From an uncultured Clostridia bacterium (GTDB taxonomy: Bacteria > Bacillota > Clostridia > TANB77 > CAG-508), in assembly GCA_934130085.1 (NCBI GenBank), contig CAKOXK010000001.1, positions 62,001 through 126,000 on the forward strand: a stretch of DNA of 64,000 nucleotides. The letters are read 5' to 3'. Positions 10,021-19,342 of this stretch are shown here, in pieces (the stretch's first letter is position 1; the number at the start of each line of letters is the position of its first letter). The notes under the pieces are model-generated. The model saw only the letters and a program-made list of their open reading frames with translations. It ran no database searches and had not been told where the DNA came from. The translations under genes were made by a program, and so were the position numbers.

Positions 10021-11379
10021 ATGAAAAACTATCATTTTAAATTAATATTAACCTTTTATGTTATCAGTGCCATGGTAGTATTTATAGCAGGAATTTGTCT
10101 ATCACTTTCATTAAGAGCTTTACCAGACTCTTATGAAATTATAATGCAAACTTTAGCCGTAACATTTATTACAATGGCAATTTTAGCAATAATATACATA
10201 ACAACGGCACTAATTACTTACAAAAGAATAGTAGAGCCAATGTCAAGAATGTTAAAGAGTGCAAATCCTTATGAAAAACTTGACTATCTTCAAACAGATA
10301 ATGAAGATTTAGATGAGGTAATAGAGGGATTAAGAAAAGATTTAATAACAGCTAGAAATCAAAAAAAGCAAACTGATACAATACTAAAACACATGACTGA
10401 TGGAGTAATTGCATTTGATATGGAAGGGAGCGTTACATACATAAACCCAGCAGCGAAATATATGCTAGAACTAAAAGATACAGACAATTCATTCGAAAAA
10501 ATCTTTTCAAAATATAAAGACATAAACATGGAAAAAATAATATACCTTGAAAGTTGGACATCATCAGAACAGAAAATAGAAAACAAACAAGGAACAATGA
10601 GTCTGTTCTTTGTACCATTTAAGGACGAAATAAATCGTCCAACAGGTGTATTAGTAGTAATACAAGATATTACAGAACATGTAAAACTAGACAATATGAG
10701 AAAAGAATTTGTGGCAGACGTATCACACGAATTAAAAACACCACTAACATCAATAAAAGGATTTTCAGAAACATTACTAGATGGTGTAGATGACGAAAAA
10801 ACAAGAACACATTTCCTAGAAATAATAAATGACAATGCAGATAGAATGGAGAGACTAGTACAAGATTTACTAACACTTTCAAAATATGACAACAAAAAAG
10901 ATTCAATAAGCAAAACAGAATTTGACTTGGGAGAACTTACAAAAAAATGTGCAGAAAAATTTGAAATTGAAGTCAAAAAGAACAACCAAAAACTGGAATG
11001 CTTCGTTACAGCAGATGTACCAAAGGTGTATGCTGATATTGACGGCGTAGAAAGAGTAATAATAAACATCATTAGTAATAGCGTAAAATACACCAAAGAG
11101 GGTGGAAAAATAGATGTTTATGTTGGATTTGTGCACAATGATGCTTATGTAAAAATAAAGGATACCGGAATTGGAATTCCAGAAAAAGACCTTGATAGAA
11201 TATTTGACAGATTCTATAGAGTAGATAAAGCTCGTTCAAGAAAGCTAGGTGGAACAGGATTAGGTCTTTCAATAGCAAAAGAGATAATAGAGCAAAATGG
11301 AGGCAACATATCAATAAAAAGTGAACTGGGAAAAGGAACTGAGGTTGTTTTAAGAATTCCTGTTAGTAAAGAGGAGTAA
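10021..11379 (+). CDS. Sensor histidine kinase, PhoR/WalK type
   Basis: 452 residues: two N-terminal membrane helices (about 8-30 and 40-65) with almost no extracytoplasmic loop, a short HAMP-like linker, a PAS domain near 115-215 (MTDGVIAFDMEGSVTYINPAA), a HisKA dimerisation domain with the phospho-accepting His in DVSHELKTPLTSIKGF, and an HATPase_c domain with the N box IISNSVKYT, G1 DTGIGIP and G2 GGTGLGLS. With no large sensory loop it probably senses the membrane or a partner protein. The partner is the response regulator just upstream. Confidence 0.93.
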   Translation: MKNYHFKLILTFYVISAMVVFIAGICLSLSLRALPDSYEIIMQTLAVTFITMAILAIIYITTALITYKRIVEPMSRMLKSANPYEKLDYLQTDNEDLDEVIEGLRKDLITARNQKKQTDTILKHMTDGVIAFDMEGSVTYINPAAKYMLELKDTDNSFEKIFSKYKDINMEKIIYLESWTSSEQKIENKQGTMSLFFVPFKDEINRPTGVLVVIQDITEHVKLDNMRKEFVADVSHELKTPLTSIKGFSETLLDGVDDEKTRTHFLEIINDNADRMERLVQDLLTLSKYDNKKDSISKTEFDLGELTKKCAEKFEIEVKKNNQKLECFVTADVPKVYADIDGVERVIINIISNSVKYTKEGGKIDVYVGFVHNDAYVKIKDTGIGIPEKDLDRIFDRFYRVDKARSRKLGGTGLGLSIAKEIIEQNGGNISIKSELGKGTEVVLRIPVSKEE

Positions 11380-11400
11380 AGGGTAAATTTGCTTATTGCA

Positions 11401-11523
11401 TAATTTAATATTATATTGTTTAAGATGCCTTGCTCAAAACAAGATTTGCTTTCAGCAAATTTGTTTTATTCGCGCTTCGCTTGGTCGCTGCGCGGCATTC
11501 TTAAACAATATAATATTAAATTA
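11401..11523 (+). repeat. Dispersed palindromic repeat, copy 2 (full)
   Basis: Terminal inverted arms TAATTTAATATTATATTG and its complement enclose a GC-richer centre (cgcgcttcgcttggtcgctg). It lies in the gap between the kinase and signal peptidase genes and could also end transcription. Confidence 0.75.
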
Positions 11524-11543
11524 AAAATAGAATTGAGGCGTTT

Positions 11544-12191
11544 ATGAATAGTACTTTTAAAGATATCCTTGAATGGATATACTGTATAGTAATTGCGATT
11601 GTAATTGCAATTTTAATTAAATATTTTTTATGTACTCCAACGATTGTGCAGATGGATTCGATGTATCCTACTCTTGTTCAAGGTGATAGGTTGCTACTAA
11701 GTAGAATCCCAAAAACTTTTAAGAAGATGCCTAATAGGGGTGATATTATTACTTTTGAGGCTCCTTCGAAGGTTAACTACAAAGAGGGTGAGGCTGATAC
11801 AAATAATCCTGTTGCTAAGTATGAGAATGAACCTACTGGCTGGTTTAAGAAGTTTACTTATTACGTTCTTGAGATTAATAAGAAAAGCTACATAAAGAGG
11901 GTTATTGGGTTGCCAGGTGATCACGTGCAAATTGTTGATGGAAAGGTATTTTTAAACGATAGTGAGCTGGATGAGAGTGAGTACTTAGATAAGAGTGTTA
12001 CTACAAGTATATTTGGTCCTTTTTATGATGTTATTGTTCCTAAAGATTGTGTATTTGTAATGGGTGATCATAGGTCTGTTTCAGCTGATTCAAGAGCCTT
12101 TGGTTGTGTTCCGGTTGACAAGATTGAGAGCAAAGTTATAATGCGTTTTTGGCCTATTAATAAATTTGGAACAATAAAAAAAGCTGAATAA
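11544..12191 (+). CDS. lepB: Signal peptidase I
   Basis: 215 residues with one N-terminal membrane anchor (IYCIVIAIVIAILIKYFL) and the S26 catalytic landmarks: nucleophile Ser in MDSMYPTL, general-base Lys in KSYIKRVIGLPGD, and the GDHRSVSADSRAFG box. It cleaves signal peptides from exported proteins at the outer face of the membrane. Length is within the family range, with a somewhat large insert between the Ser and Lys boxes. The coding strand is clearly T-rich compared with the kinase upstream. Confidence 0.93.
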   Translation: MNSTFKDILEWIYCIVIAIVIAILIKYFLCTPTIVQMDSMYPTLVQGDRLLLSRIPKTFKKMPNRGDIITFEAPSKVNYKEGEADTNNPVAKYENEPTGWFKKFTYYVLEINKKSYIKRVIGLPGDHVQIVDGKVFLNDSELDESEYLDKSVTTSIFGPFYDVIVPKDCVFVMGDHRSVSADSRAFGCVPVDKIESKVIMRFWPINKFGTIKKAE

Positions 12192-12345
12192 GTTTGTTTT
12201 TATATATTGAATTAGTTTTTTAATAAATGTTAAATGAGTATAATTTTTTATATTAAAATTTAGAATATATTTTTAGAGATTAAGAGTTGAATTGTAGATA
12301 ATTATTAATAATTATTGATAGTAGATTGTAATTAGGAGTTTTATA

Positions 12346-13215
12346 TTGTTTGAGAATATTGTTGGTAATGATACTGTAAAGGAAGAATTGATTGATACTT
12401 TAGAAAGTAACAAGATTGCAAATAGTTATATGTTTATTGGCGAAGAGGGTATTGGTAAGTTGTCTTTTGCTAAAGAGTTTGCTAAGGCTATTATGTGTTT
12501 GAGTGGCAAGTTAAAAGAATCTTGTAAATGTGATTCTTGCATAAAGTTTGATGCTTCTTCTAATCCTGATTATATGGAGATACATGAAGAAAAGAATCTT
12601 ATTAAAATCGATCAAATAAGAGCTTTAGAAGATGATATAGCAAGGAAGCCAATTGTATCAAATAAAAAGGTTTATGTAATAAGTGATGCTAAGTATATGA
12701 CTGAAGAAGCGCAAAATTGTTTGCTAAAAACACTTGAAGAGCCTCCTAAGTATGCTAATATTATACTTGTTACATCTAATGAAAATAGTTTGCTTCCTAC
12801 AGTACAATCAAGATGTATTAAGATTAAATTTTCAAAATTATCAAATGAAGATTTAAGAAAGATTAGACCAGATCTTACAGATGCTGAGCTTGAGATATTA
12901 GATGGAAGTCTAAGGGGTATAGAAGATATTTCAAATAAGATCGATGAATATCAAAAGATTGATAATATTGTTAGTAATTTGCAAAATGATAATTTAATAA
13001 ATGTTCTAAATAACGCAGACATATTGTATAATGGAAAAGATAATATTAATGATTTGCTTGATTATCTAAATATTATTTTATTTAAAAAACAAGTATATGA
13101 GCCAATTACTATAGTTGAAGAAACTAAGAAAAAAATACAAAATTATAATAACTATGAAATGTGTATAGATTATTTACTAATGAATTCATACAAAGTAATA
13201 CATAAGAATAGATAA
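12346..13215 (+). CDS. holB: DNA polymerase III delta' subunit
   Basis: 289 residues from a TTG start with TAGGAG upstream. Clamp-loader AAA+ features: IGEEGIGKLSFAKEFAKA in the Walker A position, the zinc-binding cysteine set CMC...CKCDSC, AEEAQNCLLKTLEEPPKYA-like sensor region and SRC motif (VQSRCIKI). HolB is the delta' subunit that, with delta and tau, opens the beta clamp. Walker A is degenerate as usual for delta'. It is followed by ricT, a common order in Bacillota. Confidence 0.88.
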   Translation: MFENIVGNDTVKEELIDTLESNKIANSYMFIGEEGIGKLSFAKEFAKAIMCLSGKLKESCKCDSCIKFDASSNPDYMEIHEEKNLIKIDQIRALEDDIARKPIVSNKKVYVISDAKYMTEEAQNCLLKTLEEPPKYANIILVTSNENSLLPTVQSRCIKIKFSKLSNEDLRKIRPDLTDAELEILDGSLRGIEDISNKIDEYQKIDNIVSNLQNDNLINVLNNADILYNGKDNINDLLDYLNIILFKKQVYEPITIVEETKKKIQNYNNYEMCIDYLLMNSYKVIHKNR

Positions 13216-13278
13216 AGGATGATATAAGTTTATGAGTTTTCTTATAAAAACTCAAATATAAAGTTCAAGGAAATATAA

Positions 13279-14208
13279 ATGCAAAAAGTTGTAGGAATTA
13301 ATTTTAAAGATAAAGGAAGAACATATTTTTTTAATCCAAATAAGCTTGACCTACATTTGGGCGATAAGGTTATAGTGGAAACAAGCATGGGAAAAGAGCT
13401 TGGAAAGGTTAAAGTCGCAGACAGAGAAATAGATGAAACAAGGCTAAAGGAGCCATTGAAAAATGTTGTAAAAAAGGCAACTAAAGAAGATATAAAGCAT
13501 GAAGAACAGAATACAAAGCTTGAAAAGCAAGCTTTTGAAATTTGCAATAAAAAAATAGAAGAGTATGGCTTAGAAATGAAACTTGTAGAGGCAAGATATT
13601 TATTTGACAACTCTAAGCTGATATTTTATTTCACAGCAGAAAATAGAGTTGATTTTAGAGAACTTGTAAAAGAATTAGCAGGGGTATTTAGAACAAGAAT
13701 TGAATTACGTCAAATATCAACAAGAGACCAAGTAAAAAGACTTGGTGGAAATGGTATTTGTGGAAGAGAATTATGCTGCTGTTCATATTTGAAAAATATA
13801 GTTTGTCCACCAGTAAAAACTGTTAGAGAGCAAAATTTATCGCTCAATGCTTCCAAAATTTTAGGCAACTGTGGAAGACTAATGTGCTGTTTAAATTATG
13901 AACAAAATGTATATGAAGACAAACTAAAGCACTTACCACATGTAGGAGCAATTGTAAAAACGGAAGATGGTGAAGGAATTGTTGATGCAGTTGAGGTTTT
14001 AAATGAAAATGTAAAAATTAAATTGAAAGACGAAGAAGGAAATATTTACTTTAAAAAATATGAAGCAAAAGATATAAAGATTATTAAAGATGCAAAAAGC
14101 AATCCATCAGACAAAAAGCCAAAAGATGAAGAAACAAAGGAATTAGAAAAAGTAGAAGAGCTAGACAAAAAAGACAAAAAGAATATAGAAAATGAAGATG
14201 AAATTTAA
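13279..14208 (+). CDS. ricT: PSP1 domain protein RicT (YaaT)
   Basis: 309 residues with the PSP1 C-terminal domain at about 50-220, including RDQVKRLGGNGICGRELCC, the cysteine pairs that bind an Fe-S cluster in the Bacillus Ric complex, and GNCGRLMCCLNYEQ. RicT works with RicA and RicF to stimulate RNase Y-dependent RNA processing and affects sporulation and competence in Bacillus. The C-terminus ends in a Lys/Glu-rich tail of about 40 residues. The gene follows holB at a 60-nt distance. Confidence 0.9.
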   Translation: MQKVVGINFKDKGRTYFFNPNKLDLHLGDKVIVETSMGKELGKVKVADREIDETRLKEPLKNVVKKATKEDIKHEEQNTKLEKQAFEICNKKIEEYGLEMKLVEARYLFDNSKLIFYFTAENRVDFRELVKELAGVFRTRIELRQISTRDQVKRLGGNGICGRELCCCSYLKNIVCPPVKTVREQNLSLNASKILGNCGRLMCCLNYEQNVYEDKLKHLPHVGAIVKTEDGEGIVDAVEVLNENVKIKLKDEEGNIYFKKYEAKDIKIIKDAKSNPSDKKPKDEETKELEKVEELDKKDKKNIENEDEI

Positions 14209-14229
14209 TTGGGAAAGGTGGTGAAAATA

Positions 14230-14400
14230 ATGGCATATAAAATAAGTGATCAATGTATAAAATGCGGATGCTGTGCAGGAGCATGTCCAATGCAATGTAT
14301 ATCTGAGGGTGATACAAAGTATGAAATTGATGAAACAAAATGTATTGAATGTGGAACATGTGCAAGCGTTTGCCCAGTAGGCGCTCCACAACAAAACTAA
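14230..14400 (+). CDS. 2[4Fe-4S] ferredoxin
   Basis: 56 residues. ATG 14230 is chosen because GGTGGTG lies just upstream and the protein then begins MAYKISDQC. Two CxxCxxCxxxCP motifs are complete (CIKCGCCAGACP and CIECGTCASVCP), the classical bacterial-type ferredoxin that carries two [4Fe-4S] clusters and serves low-potential electron transfer in anaerobes. Confidence 0.94.
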   Translation: MAYKISDQCIKCGCCAGACPMQCISEGDTKYEIDETKCIECGTCASVCPVGAPQQN

Positions 14401-14440
14401 AATATTTAGATACTCAAATACTCATATACTTAATATTTAT

Positions 14441-14499
14441 ATGACAAAATACTAGGCACTTAATACTTACATTTTAGTGCATAAGTATTTTGTCATTTT
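14441..14499. terminator. Bidirectional terminator between ferredoxin and rdgB-like gene
   Basis: Long inverted arms atgacaaaatact / agtattttgtcat between two convergent genes, with T/A runs on both sides. Confidence 0.7.
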
Positions 14500-14500
14500 C

Positions 14501-14605
14501 ACATTTAAAAAATTAGACATCAAATCAAAAATTTTACATTTAAACAATTAGTCATCAAATCAAAAATTTCACACTTAAACAATTAGCCATCTAATCAAAA
14601 ATTTT
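14501..14605. repeat. Three tandem 35-bp repeats
   Basis: Three imperfect copies of a 35-bp unit starting acatttaaa and containing caattag and aatcaaaaatttt. The third copy overlaps the 3' end of the rdgB-like gene and encodes its last residues. Confidence 0.8.
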
Positions 14606-15235
14606 ACATTTAATAATTTTCTTTAGTGCTTTCTTACGTGCACTGATTCTATTCCTTTCACGTGTAGGAAGTTCTGAGAGAGTTAATCCAGAATATCTTC
14701 CTGTATAATTTTTATTATCTGTTTCATATAATACTTCAAAGATTGATTCGAATCCTTGGTTATAATCTTTAATAGGCTTTTTAGTAATAAAGCCTTGTAT
14801 TTCACCAATGAATTGCAACATATCATCTCCATTTTGTAAAGTAACAATTGTGGTACACATCTCGGCACGTCTATCGCAATCAGGTCTGTTCTTAAGTTCA
14901 TCAATAATATATTTATTCAAATTTTTTTGAGCTTTTTCAGCTGAGAATTTGTAAGAATCACAAAGAATTCCAGGAAAACAACGAAGAGCATCAATAACAA
15001 GGCTACTATCATCACCTAAAATAACGCCATCAAAATATTTTTTATCTCGATTATAAATATAATCATTTACAAAATAGGCTTTTAGCCAAGCATTATTAAG
15101 AAATGTCCAACCTGTTTCTTCAATATCAACATTAATACCAACATCCTTCATTCCAAGAACATTGTAACCTTTAAGAATGAATTTATAATCTTTTAATATT
15201 TCATCGTTAATTGTTGCCACAAGAATATCTTTCAT
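14591..15235 (-). CDS. RdgB/HAM1-like non-canonical purine NTP pyrophosphatase
   Basis: About 214 residues if started at the ATG giving MKDILVATIND. The layout follows the HAM1 family: an N-terminal ATINDEILKDYKFIL strand-helix, DVGINVDIEETGWTFLNNAWLKA (family: DI.ETG.TF..NA..KA), GVILGDDSSLVIDAL (family DDSGL.VDAL), FPGI, and a C-terminal ELPTRERNRISARKKALKK. These enzymes hydrolyse dITP, XTP and ITP to monophosphates to protect DNA. Several usual residues differ (ILGDDSS instead of ADDSG; LRCFPGILCDSY instead of PGVYSARY), so activity may be altered. Confidence 0.72.
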   Translation of the reverse strand: MKDILVATINDEILKDYKFILKGYNVLGMKDVGINVDIEETGWTFLNNAWLKAYFVNDYIYNRDKKYFDGVILGDDSSLVIDALRCFPGILCDSYKFSAEKAQKNLNKYIIDELKNRPDCDRRAEMCTTIVTLQNGDDMLQFIGEIQGFITKKPIKDYNQGFESIFEVLYETDNKNYTGRYSGLTLSELPTRERNRISARKKALKKIIKCKIFD

Positions 15236-15556
15236 AAAATATAACAACCCTCTTATAAATCTTTATATATCGAGATTATAAAGTAAACATTCCCAAAAAG
15301 CAACTTTAATCCACAAAACTTTAAAATTTATGCGAGCAAGACTATAACATCAAATCTCCTTAGACGTGGACATAAACTTGTACAAAACGAGAAAATTAGT
15401 AGTAAAGGTGCAAAGAAAAAGAATTTAATGTGATTTTGAAAAGTAAATGTAGCTATAGGTAAAAAAACGTGAATTCTGTGTGAAATTTATTGATAAAATA
15501 CCGTAATAATGATAATATAAAAATCAATTAAAAATAATAAATTGGAGGAAAATACT
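15236..15556 (+). promoter_or_regulatory. Intergenic region with divergent promoters; ABC operon promoter at 15490-15518
   Basis: TTGATA, 17 nt, TAATAT at 15490-15518 lies about 40 nt upstream of the ABC operon. Sequence near 15411-15455 (gtaaatg and flanking) resembles a diverged copy of the miniature insert at 8901 but without clear flanking repeats. No gene is seen. Confidence 0.5.
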
Positions 15557-16939
15557 GTGATAGAGGTAAAAAACGTTACTAAAAAGTATGGTAGTTTTAC
15601 TGCTGTAGATGACATCAGTTTTGAGGTAAAAGACCATGAAATAGTAGGATTTTTAGGACCAAATGGTGCAGGAAAATCTACTACTATGAATATGATAACA
15701 GGCTATATAGAGCCAACTAAGGGAAAGATTATAATTAATGGTCATGATATTTCTAAATCACCAATAAGAGCTAAAAAGCAAATCGGATATATGCCTGAAA
15801 ATGTTCCACTTTACCCAGATCTTACTGTAAAAGAATTTGTAACATACATGGCAGAGTTAAAGAGAGTTGAAAAGAAAAAGAGAAAACAAGAGGTTACAGA
15901 TATCCTTCAAAAAACAGGTTTAATTGATGTTCAGAATAAGTTAATCAAGCATGTTTCAAGAGGCTATAAACAAAGAGTAAGTCTTGCAGGAGCACTAGTT
16001 GGTAATCCAGAAGTATTGATTCTTGATGAGCCTACAGTAGGTTTAGATCCAAAACAGATAACTGAAATTAGAGAGCTTATCAAGAGTTTAGGAAAGAACC
16101 ATACAGTAATTTTAAGTTCACATATATTATCAGAAGTAAGCCAAATTTGTGAAAAGGTCATAATTATTAATCATGGAAAAATAGTGGCTATAGATACTCC
16201 AGAAAACCTTGAAAATAAAACTAATAATAACAATAGTATTATTGTTACAGTAGAAGATAAAGATAACAAAGTATCAAGTATTAAAGATAAGTTAGATGGA
16301 ATAACAGATATAAAACTTACAAAAGAAAATGATGACAATACAAAAACATACATTGTAACTGCAAAACCTGAGACAGATATAAGAGCAGAAGTGTTTAACA
16401 CATTCAACAAAGAAGGAATTACAGTTCTTGAGTTAAAAAAAGCGGAGAATTCCCTTGAAGACGCATTCTTAAAAATAATTAATGATGAAGATGATACTGC
16501 TAAATCAGCAAAACAAAAAAGAGAAGAAGAAAGTAAAAAGAGAAAAGAAGAGCTTGAAAAGATGTCAAAAGAAGACAGAAAGAAAGCAAAAAAAGAAGAT
16601 AAAGAAAAGCTAAAAGAGGAACGTAAAAAACAGTTCGATGAAGAATGGGAAAAAGATAAAAAGCTTGCAATGATTGAAAAAGAAGAAAATAAAAAACAAA
16701 AAGAGAAAAGAAAAGCTGACAAAAAAGAAAAAAAGTTAGAGAAAAAAGAAAGAAAACAAAATAAAAAAGAAATAAAGAAAAACGCAAAAGTAGCATCAAA
16801 GAAAGGTTCAGAAGAGAAACTAGATAATACAGCAAAAAAGGAAAAGCCAAAAGATAAAGCAGAAAATAAAAGGAAAAAAGAGAACTTAAATAAGAAATTA
16901 GAAGATAATTCTAAAAAAGAAAAAGGAGGTAACAAATAA
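15557..16939 (+). CDS. ABC transporter ATP-binding protein with long charged tail
   Basis: The GTG at 15557 is preferred because GGAGGA lies 7 nt upstream. Residues 1-300 are a complete ABC ATPase of the GldA/CcmA (ABC-2 drug-export-like) type: Walker A GPNGAGKST, Q loop, signature VSRGYKQRVSLAG, Walker B VLILDEP, H loop SSHIL. From about residue 310 the protein ends in about 150 residues made almost only of Lys, Glu and Asp, probably coiled or disordered, which is not normal for the family. The next two genes encode the permease and the GldG-like partner and overlap or follow closely, so it energises that exporter. Confidence 0.9.
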   Translation: MIEVKNVTKKYGSFTAVDDISFEVKDHEIVGFLGPNGAGKSTTMNMITGYIEPTKGKIIINGHDISKSPIRAKKQIGYMPENVPLYPDLTVKEFVTYMAELKRVEKKKRKQEVTDILQKTGLIDVQNKLIKHVSRGYKQRVSLAGALVGNPEVLILDEPTVGLDPKQITEIRELIKSLGKNHTVILSSHILSEVSQICEKVIIINHGKIVAIDTPENLENKTNNNNSIIVTVEDKDNKVSSIKDKLDGITDIKLTKENDDNTKTYIVTAKPETDIRAEVFNTFNKEGITVLELKKAENSLEDAFLKIINDEDDTAKSAKQKREEESKKRKEELEKMSKEDRKKAKKEDKEKLKEERKKQFDEEWEKDKKLAMIEKEENKKQKEKRKADKKEKKLEKKERKQNKKEIKKNAKVASKKGSEEKLDNTAKKEKPKDKAENKRKKENLNKKLEDNSKKEKGGNK

Positions 16940-17622
16940 TGTGGTCAATAGCAAAAAAAGAATTTAAACAATACTTCTTATCTCCAATCGGATATGTATA
17001 CATAGGAGTATTTTTATTAACATGCGGTATATTTTTCTATATTGACATGTTTCAATATCAAAGTACTCAATTCTCTAATATGTTTGGATCAGCAGCAACA
17101 ATACTTACATTTATAGTTCCAATTCTTACGATGAGAATGTTTGCAGAGGAGAGAAAAAATTCAACAGAAGTATTATTACTAACATCGCCAAGAAGTATCA
17201 CATCAATAGTAATAGGCAAATTTTTAGCAGCATCATTTGTGGTACTAGTATCAACCTTCTCAACACTTATTTACTATGCAATACTTAAATTTTTTGGAAA
17301 TCCACAATTCGCAAGTAGTATAGTTACAATTATAGGATTTTCACTTTTAGCAATGTGCTATGTATCATTTGGAATGTTTGCCTCAAGTTTAACAGAAAAT
17401 CAAGTAATAGCTGCAGTAATCTCAGTAGGATTCTTCCTATTATCGTGGTTCTTACCTTCAATGATACCAGCAATGTCAAAATATTCATTAATGTATGCGT
17501 TCTATGGTTCATTTATGAATGGAACGATTTCAGTAGCAAATCTTGTGTTTTTAGTATCATTTATAATAGTATTCATATTATTCACAATAATGGTACTACA
17601 AAGAAGAAAGAACGTAAAATAG
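16939..17622 (+). CDS. ABC-2 type permease, GldF-like
   Basis: 227 residues, six predicted membrane helices, starting MWSIAKKEFKQYFLSPIGYVYIG and including the segment PILTMRMFAEERKNSTEVLLLTSP that is typical of GldF/NosY-like permeases. The ATG overlaps the stop of the ATPase gene by one base, with AAAGGAGGT inside the end of that gene, showing translational coupling. With the ATPase and the GldG-like protein it forms an ABC transporter of the kind named after Flavobacterium gliding genes but widespread in non-gliding bacteria. Substrate unknown. Confidence 0.88.
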   Translation: MWSIAKKEFKQYFLSPIGYVYIGVFLLTCGIFFYIDMFQYQSTQFSNMFGSAATILTFIVPILTMRMFAEERKNSTEVLLLTSPRSITSIVIGKFLAASFVVLVSTFSTLIYYAILKFFGNPQFASSIVTIIGFSLLAMCYVSFGMFASSLTENQVIAAVISVGFFLLSWFLPSMIPAMSKYSLMYAFYGSFMNGTISVANLVFLVSFIIVFILFTIMVLQRRKNVK

Positions 17623-17654
17623 GTTTATGGAAAACCAAAAATCCAAATATATAG

Positions 17655-19136
17655 ATGAGGAAAATTAAAGTGAGAAGATTCATAAAATTAATAAAAGAAA
17701 AATGGCTAAAACAAACATCACTTACAATCTTGCTAGTGGTATTGATATTAGCAGTATTTGCTGCTTTAAACGTTTTTGCACAATCATTAAATGTAAATCC
17801 GATTGACTTTACAAAAGAAAAAATATATAGTCTATCAGATGAATCAAAAAATGAAATTAAAGATATTGAACAAAATGTTAATATGTATTTTTTCGGATAT
17901 CCAGAGAGCTCATCAGCAATAACGTTAGGCAAACAATATGAAAATATAAACCCAAAAATTCATGTAGAAATTGTCTCAACAAGTGAAAGACCTGATTTAG
18001 TGGCTGAGTATGGAGTAAACACAGAATCACAGCTAGTAGCAGTAGCTTCTAGCCAAAGATATAAAGTTATAGATGCAAGTGATATGTACACTTATGACCA
18101 AAGTGTAGGAACAACAATTGATATAACTGAACAAAAACTTACAAATGCTATATTAGATGTTACAATATCATCAAAACCACAAGTATATTTTCTAACTGGA
18201 CATGATGAAGACGGAATATCAACATCAGGCGCAATGTACTACTTAGCTCAATACATTGTAAATGAAGTAAATGATGTAAGTTCACTGGATTTATTAACAA
18301 ATGAAATGCCTGAGAAATGCGATGTTCTAATAATTGCTAATCCACAAAAGGATTTTACAGATGTAGAAACACAAAAAATACAAAATTATATAAACAATGG
18401 TGGAAAAATCTTATGGATGCAAGACCCATATATAAACATAAAAGACTACAATAGCAATAATTATCCAAATATAAATAAAATACTAGCACAATACGGAATC
18501 AGTTTTTCAAAAGGAATTGTATGTGAACAAACATCATCAAACATAATCTCAGGGTACCCAGATCTTATAATTCCAGAGTTAACATACAACAGCATAGTAA
18601 AAGATATATACAGAGATGGCAAAGTAGTAATGTGTGATACTGGAAGAATTAACAACGTATCAGATGATGCAATGAATAGCCTAAACGTTACAGCAAGCCC
18701 ATTTATAAAGAGTACAGAAACCTCATTCTACAAAGAATCAAGCACATCAAGCTATCTTCAAAAAGAGAATGGAGATGAGGAAGGTTCATTCATACTAGGA
18801 GAAACATTAACTAAAAAAATTGATGATAATCACACATCAACATTAGTAGCATATTCAAATGCATTCTTCGCAACAAACTACGCGGTACAATTAGGCTCAC
18901 AGTCATACACATATCCAATACAATTAAGAAACAATAAAGATTTACTATTAAACACAGTAGCATTCTTAACAAATAGAGATGACTCAATTAGAATAAGAAA
19001 AGAAACAGGACTTGTTGCATTCACAGCGGCAACTCAAACTCAAGACAACATAGTAAAGTGGATAGTATTCGGAGTACCAGTTTTAATAATAATAATTGGA
19101 ATTGTTTTATCAATTATAAGAAAAGTAAGAAAATAA
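17655..19136 (+). CDS. GldG-like ABC transporter auxiliary protein
   Basis: 493 residues with an N-terminal membrane helix (about 20-45), a large extracytoplasmic ABC_transp_aux domain (DFTKEKIYSLSDESKNEIK, QVYFLTGHDEDG, LIIANPQKDFTDVE, GGKILWMQDP) and a C-terminal membrane helix (IVFGVPVLIIIIGIVL) with a basic end. This is the third component of the Gld-type exporter and lies 32 nt after the permease. An alternative GTG start at 17670 has GAGG upstream and would drop five residues. The operon ends at a strong terminator. Confidence 0.88.
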   Translation: MRKIKVRRFIKLIKEKWLKQTSLTILLVVLILAVFAALNVFAQSLNVNPIDFTKEKIYSLSDESKNEIKDIEQNVNMYFFGYPESSSAITLGKQYENINPKIHVEIVSTSERPDLVAEYGVNTESQLVAVASSQRYKVIDASDMYTYDQSVGTTIDITEQKLTNAILDVTISSKPQVYFLTGHDEDGISTSGAMYYLAQYIVNEVNDVSSLDLLTNEMPEKCDVLIIANPQKDFTDVETQKIQNYINNGGKILWMQDPYINIKDYNSNNYPNINKILAQYGISFSKGIVCEQTSSNIISGYPDLIIPELTYNSIVKDIYRDGKVVMCDTGRINNVSDDAMNSLNVTASPFIKSTETSFYKESSTSSYLQKENGDEEGSFILGETLTKKIDDNHTSTLVAYSNAFFATNYAVQLGSQSYTYPIQLRNNKDLLLNTVAFLTNRDDSIRIRKETGLVAFTAATQTQDNIVKWIVFGVPVLIIIIGIVLSIIRKVRK

Positions 19137-19137
19137 A

Positions 19138-19176
19138 CCAATAAGCCCACATTTATAATATGTGGGCTTATTTTTA
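19138..19176 (+). terminator. Terminator of the ABC exporter operon
   Basis: Stem aagcccaca / tgtgggctt followed by five Ts. Confidence 0.85.
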
Positions 19177-19248
19177 GAAGAGTTCACCAGTCATTGTCTT
19201 GCACTATATAATGTTATCTAGTATTTTTAAAATTACAAACCGTGATAT

Positions 19249-19277
19249 TTGATTTTTAATATACAAAATGATATAAT
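19249..19277 (+). promoter_or_regulatory. Sigma-A promoter for the RelA/SpoT-fold gene
   Basis: TTGATT, 17 nt, TATAAT (perfect -10), 66 nt upstream of ATG 19343. Confidence 0.7.
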
Positions 19278-19342
19278 TATGTTAATTTCTTTTTAGAAAG
19301 AAACGGTTTAGTACATTGAAAATTTAATTTTGGAGGTTTGCT

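Noticed and set aside
10359..11096. Long reverse-strand frame inside the histidine kinase gene
   Set aside because: Antisense shadow of a well-supported kinase; composition is unlike real proteins of this genome.
14501..14605. Regulatory array or CRISPR-like repeats
   Set aside because: Three direct 35-bp units without spacers that run into the end of a gene; simple tandem duplication.
16171..16935. Long reverse-strand frame inside the ABC ATPase gene
   Set aside because: Phe/Ser-rich mirror of the Lys/Glu-rich tail; no ribosome site and no family features.
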